A stretch of 42,544 nt of DNA from Promethearchaeota archaeon. GTDB taxonomy: Archaea; Asgardarchaeota; Lokiarchaeia; Sigyniarchaeales; SOKP01. The translations under genes were made by a program, and so were the position numbers. Positions 41,877-42,544 of the stretch are shown here, one piece after another; the stretch's first letter is position 1; the number at the start of each line of letters is the position of its first letter. The stretch covers positions 1 to 42,544 of the forward strand of contig JAGXNO010000035.1 of NCBI GenBank assembly GCA_019894975.1, read 5' to 3'. The notes under the pieces were generated by a model, which was not told the origin of the DNA, searched no databases, and saw only the letters and a program-made list of their open reading frames with translations.

Positions 41877-42544
41877 CCTCAATTAGACGCCAATACGCCT
41901 CCGCTATTTGGTGAATATCTTGGCTTGGGCACCGATGAAGAGCGTGACAAGCTGCGATAAGCTCGGGCTAGTCGCATGAAGACGTTGACCCCGAGATTCT
42001 CGAATAGGACATCCGCTTGCGGCCAAATAATCCGCAAGATTCCCTTGTGGGAAAGGGAACCCTGAGAAGTAAAACATTTTAGTATCAGGAGGAAAAGAAA
42101 ACAATAGTGATTCCGTGAGTAACGGCGAGCGAAAGCGGAACAGATCAAACCGAATCCCTAGGGAAACCTAGTGGAGATGTGGTGTATGGACCTCGTACGA
42201 CTTCCCTAGAGAAGATGAATACTCCTGGAAAGTTGAGCCATAGAGCGTGATAGCCGCGTAATTGTAACCTAGAAAGTTGCTGCGAGAGTTCCTGAGTAGT
42301 GCGGGATGGTTTTCTCGTACGAATGTGCCAGATACACGCTGGCAAATCTAAATATGTCCCAAGACCGATAGCGTAGTAGTAGCGTGAGCGAAAGATGAAA
42401 AGTAACCCGGAAGGGCCGTGAAAAGTGCTTGAAACCAAATAGCTTAGTAAGGATGCAGCCTGAAAGGATAGATTCTGCGCGAATGAGTTCTGGTGACAGA
42501 ACATCAGAGCACAGAGGACTAGGGTTGCATCATCAGTCTGGAAT
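41877..42544 (+). rRNA. 23S ribosomal RNA, 5' part (partial)
   Basis: The conserved 5' domain of large-subunit rRNA is recognisable: GGTGAATATCTTGGCTTGGG, GAAGAGCGTGACAAGCTGCGATAAGCTCGGG, the GAATAGGACATCCGC region, GTGATTCCGTGAGTAACGGCGAGCGAA, and GAAAAGTAACCCGGAAGGG with GTGAAAAGTGCTTGAAACC. It runs off the right edge. The 5' end is estimated and could be off by 10 nt. It is on the same strand as 16S but 41.8 kb away. Confidence 0.96.

Noticed and set aside
41879..42504. Three open frames on the minus strand at the right end
   Set aside because: They lie wholly within 23S rRNA, whose conserved sequence explains the region.

Overview
The window is strongly A+T-rich archaeal chromosome, most likely from an Asgard archaeon (Promethearchaeota). 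The core machinery is archaeal: a thermosome subunit, TFB, Rpo12, aIF1, aIF2 beta, aRF1, archaeal CoA-synthesis enzymes and the methanofuran enzyme MfnB. It is accompanied by eukaryote-like genes typical of Asgard genomes: a Ras-superfamily GTPase, roadblock-type proteins, a RING-like zinc protein, a PAC4-like protein, an RPA32-like protein and Get3. I cannot name the class.

Layout. The 3' end of 16S rRNA and a tRNA-Ala(UGC) sit at the left edge. The 5' part of 23S rRNA sits at the right edge on the same strand. About 41.6 kb of protein genes lie between them, so the ancestral 16S-tRNA-Ala-23S operon is split. From left to right the window holds: a YchF-like GTPase and a membrane HerA/TraG-like ATPase; the thermosome and Tsr3; a double-roadblock protein, three tRNAs (Leu, Glu, Asn) and a small GTPase; aIF1 (0.6-9.1 kb). 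Next come a PfkB kinase with an internal stop, multi-OB RPA, a HisA-like protein, a RING-like protein, MfnB, ProC, pantoate kinase and UMP kinase (9.2-17.7 kb). Then a zinc-ribbon membrane protein, tRNA-Leu(CAA), a PAC4-like protein, an unknown protein, a roadblock-like protein, a C2H2 protein, TFB, Rpo12, PAC2, a YkgJ protein, a SWIM protein, a glycosyltransferase, a PLP decarboxylase and FtsZ (17.7-27.8 kb). Last are a leftward translation and ribosome-assembly operon (RPA32-like, aIF2 beta, DUF424, NMD3, RIO1, Dim2), initiator tRNA-Met, a site-2 protease, a tRNA-thiolation enzyme, Get3, aRF1, phosphopantothenate synthetase, a GNAT, ketopantoate reductase, DUF72, and a highly structured 23S leader.

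How the genes fit together. Three steps of archaeal CoA synthesis are scattered here: ketopantoate reductase, pantoate kinase and phosphopantothenate synthetase. Ribosome assembly and translation are heavily represented (Tsr3, RIO1, Dim2, NMD3, aIF1, aIF2 beta, aRF1, CTU1-like). Proteostasis genes include the thermosome, PAC2, PAC4-like, Get3 and the RING-like protein.

The most unusual signals are in RNA. Five of six tRNAs carry eight inferred introns, seven of them outside the canonical 37/38 site. The introns of tRNA-Ala and tRNA-Glu that lie 5' of the anticodon arm each contain an exact 8-nt copy of that tRNA's own anticodon loop. The aIF1 gene has no ATG, GTG or TTG start and appears to begin at ATT, which recalls the autoregulated AUU start of bacterial IF3. 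A chain of hairpins lies just upstream of 23S rRNA.
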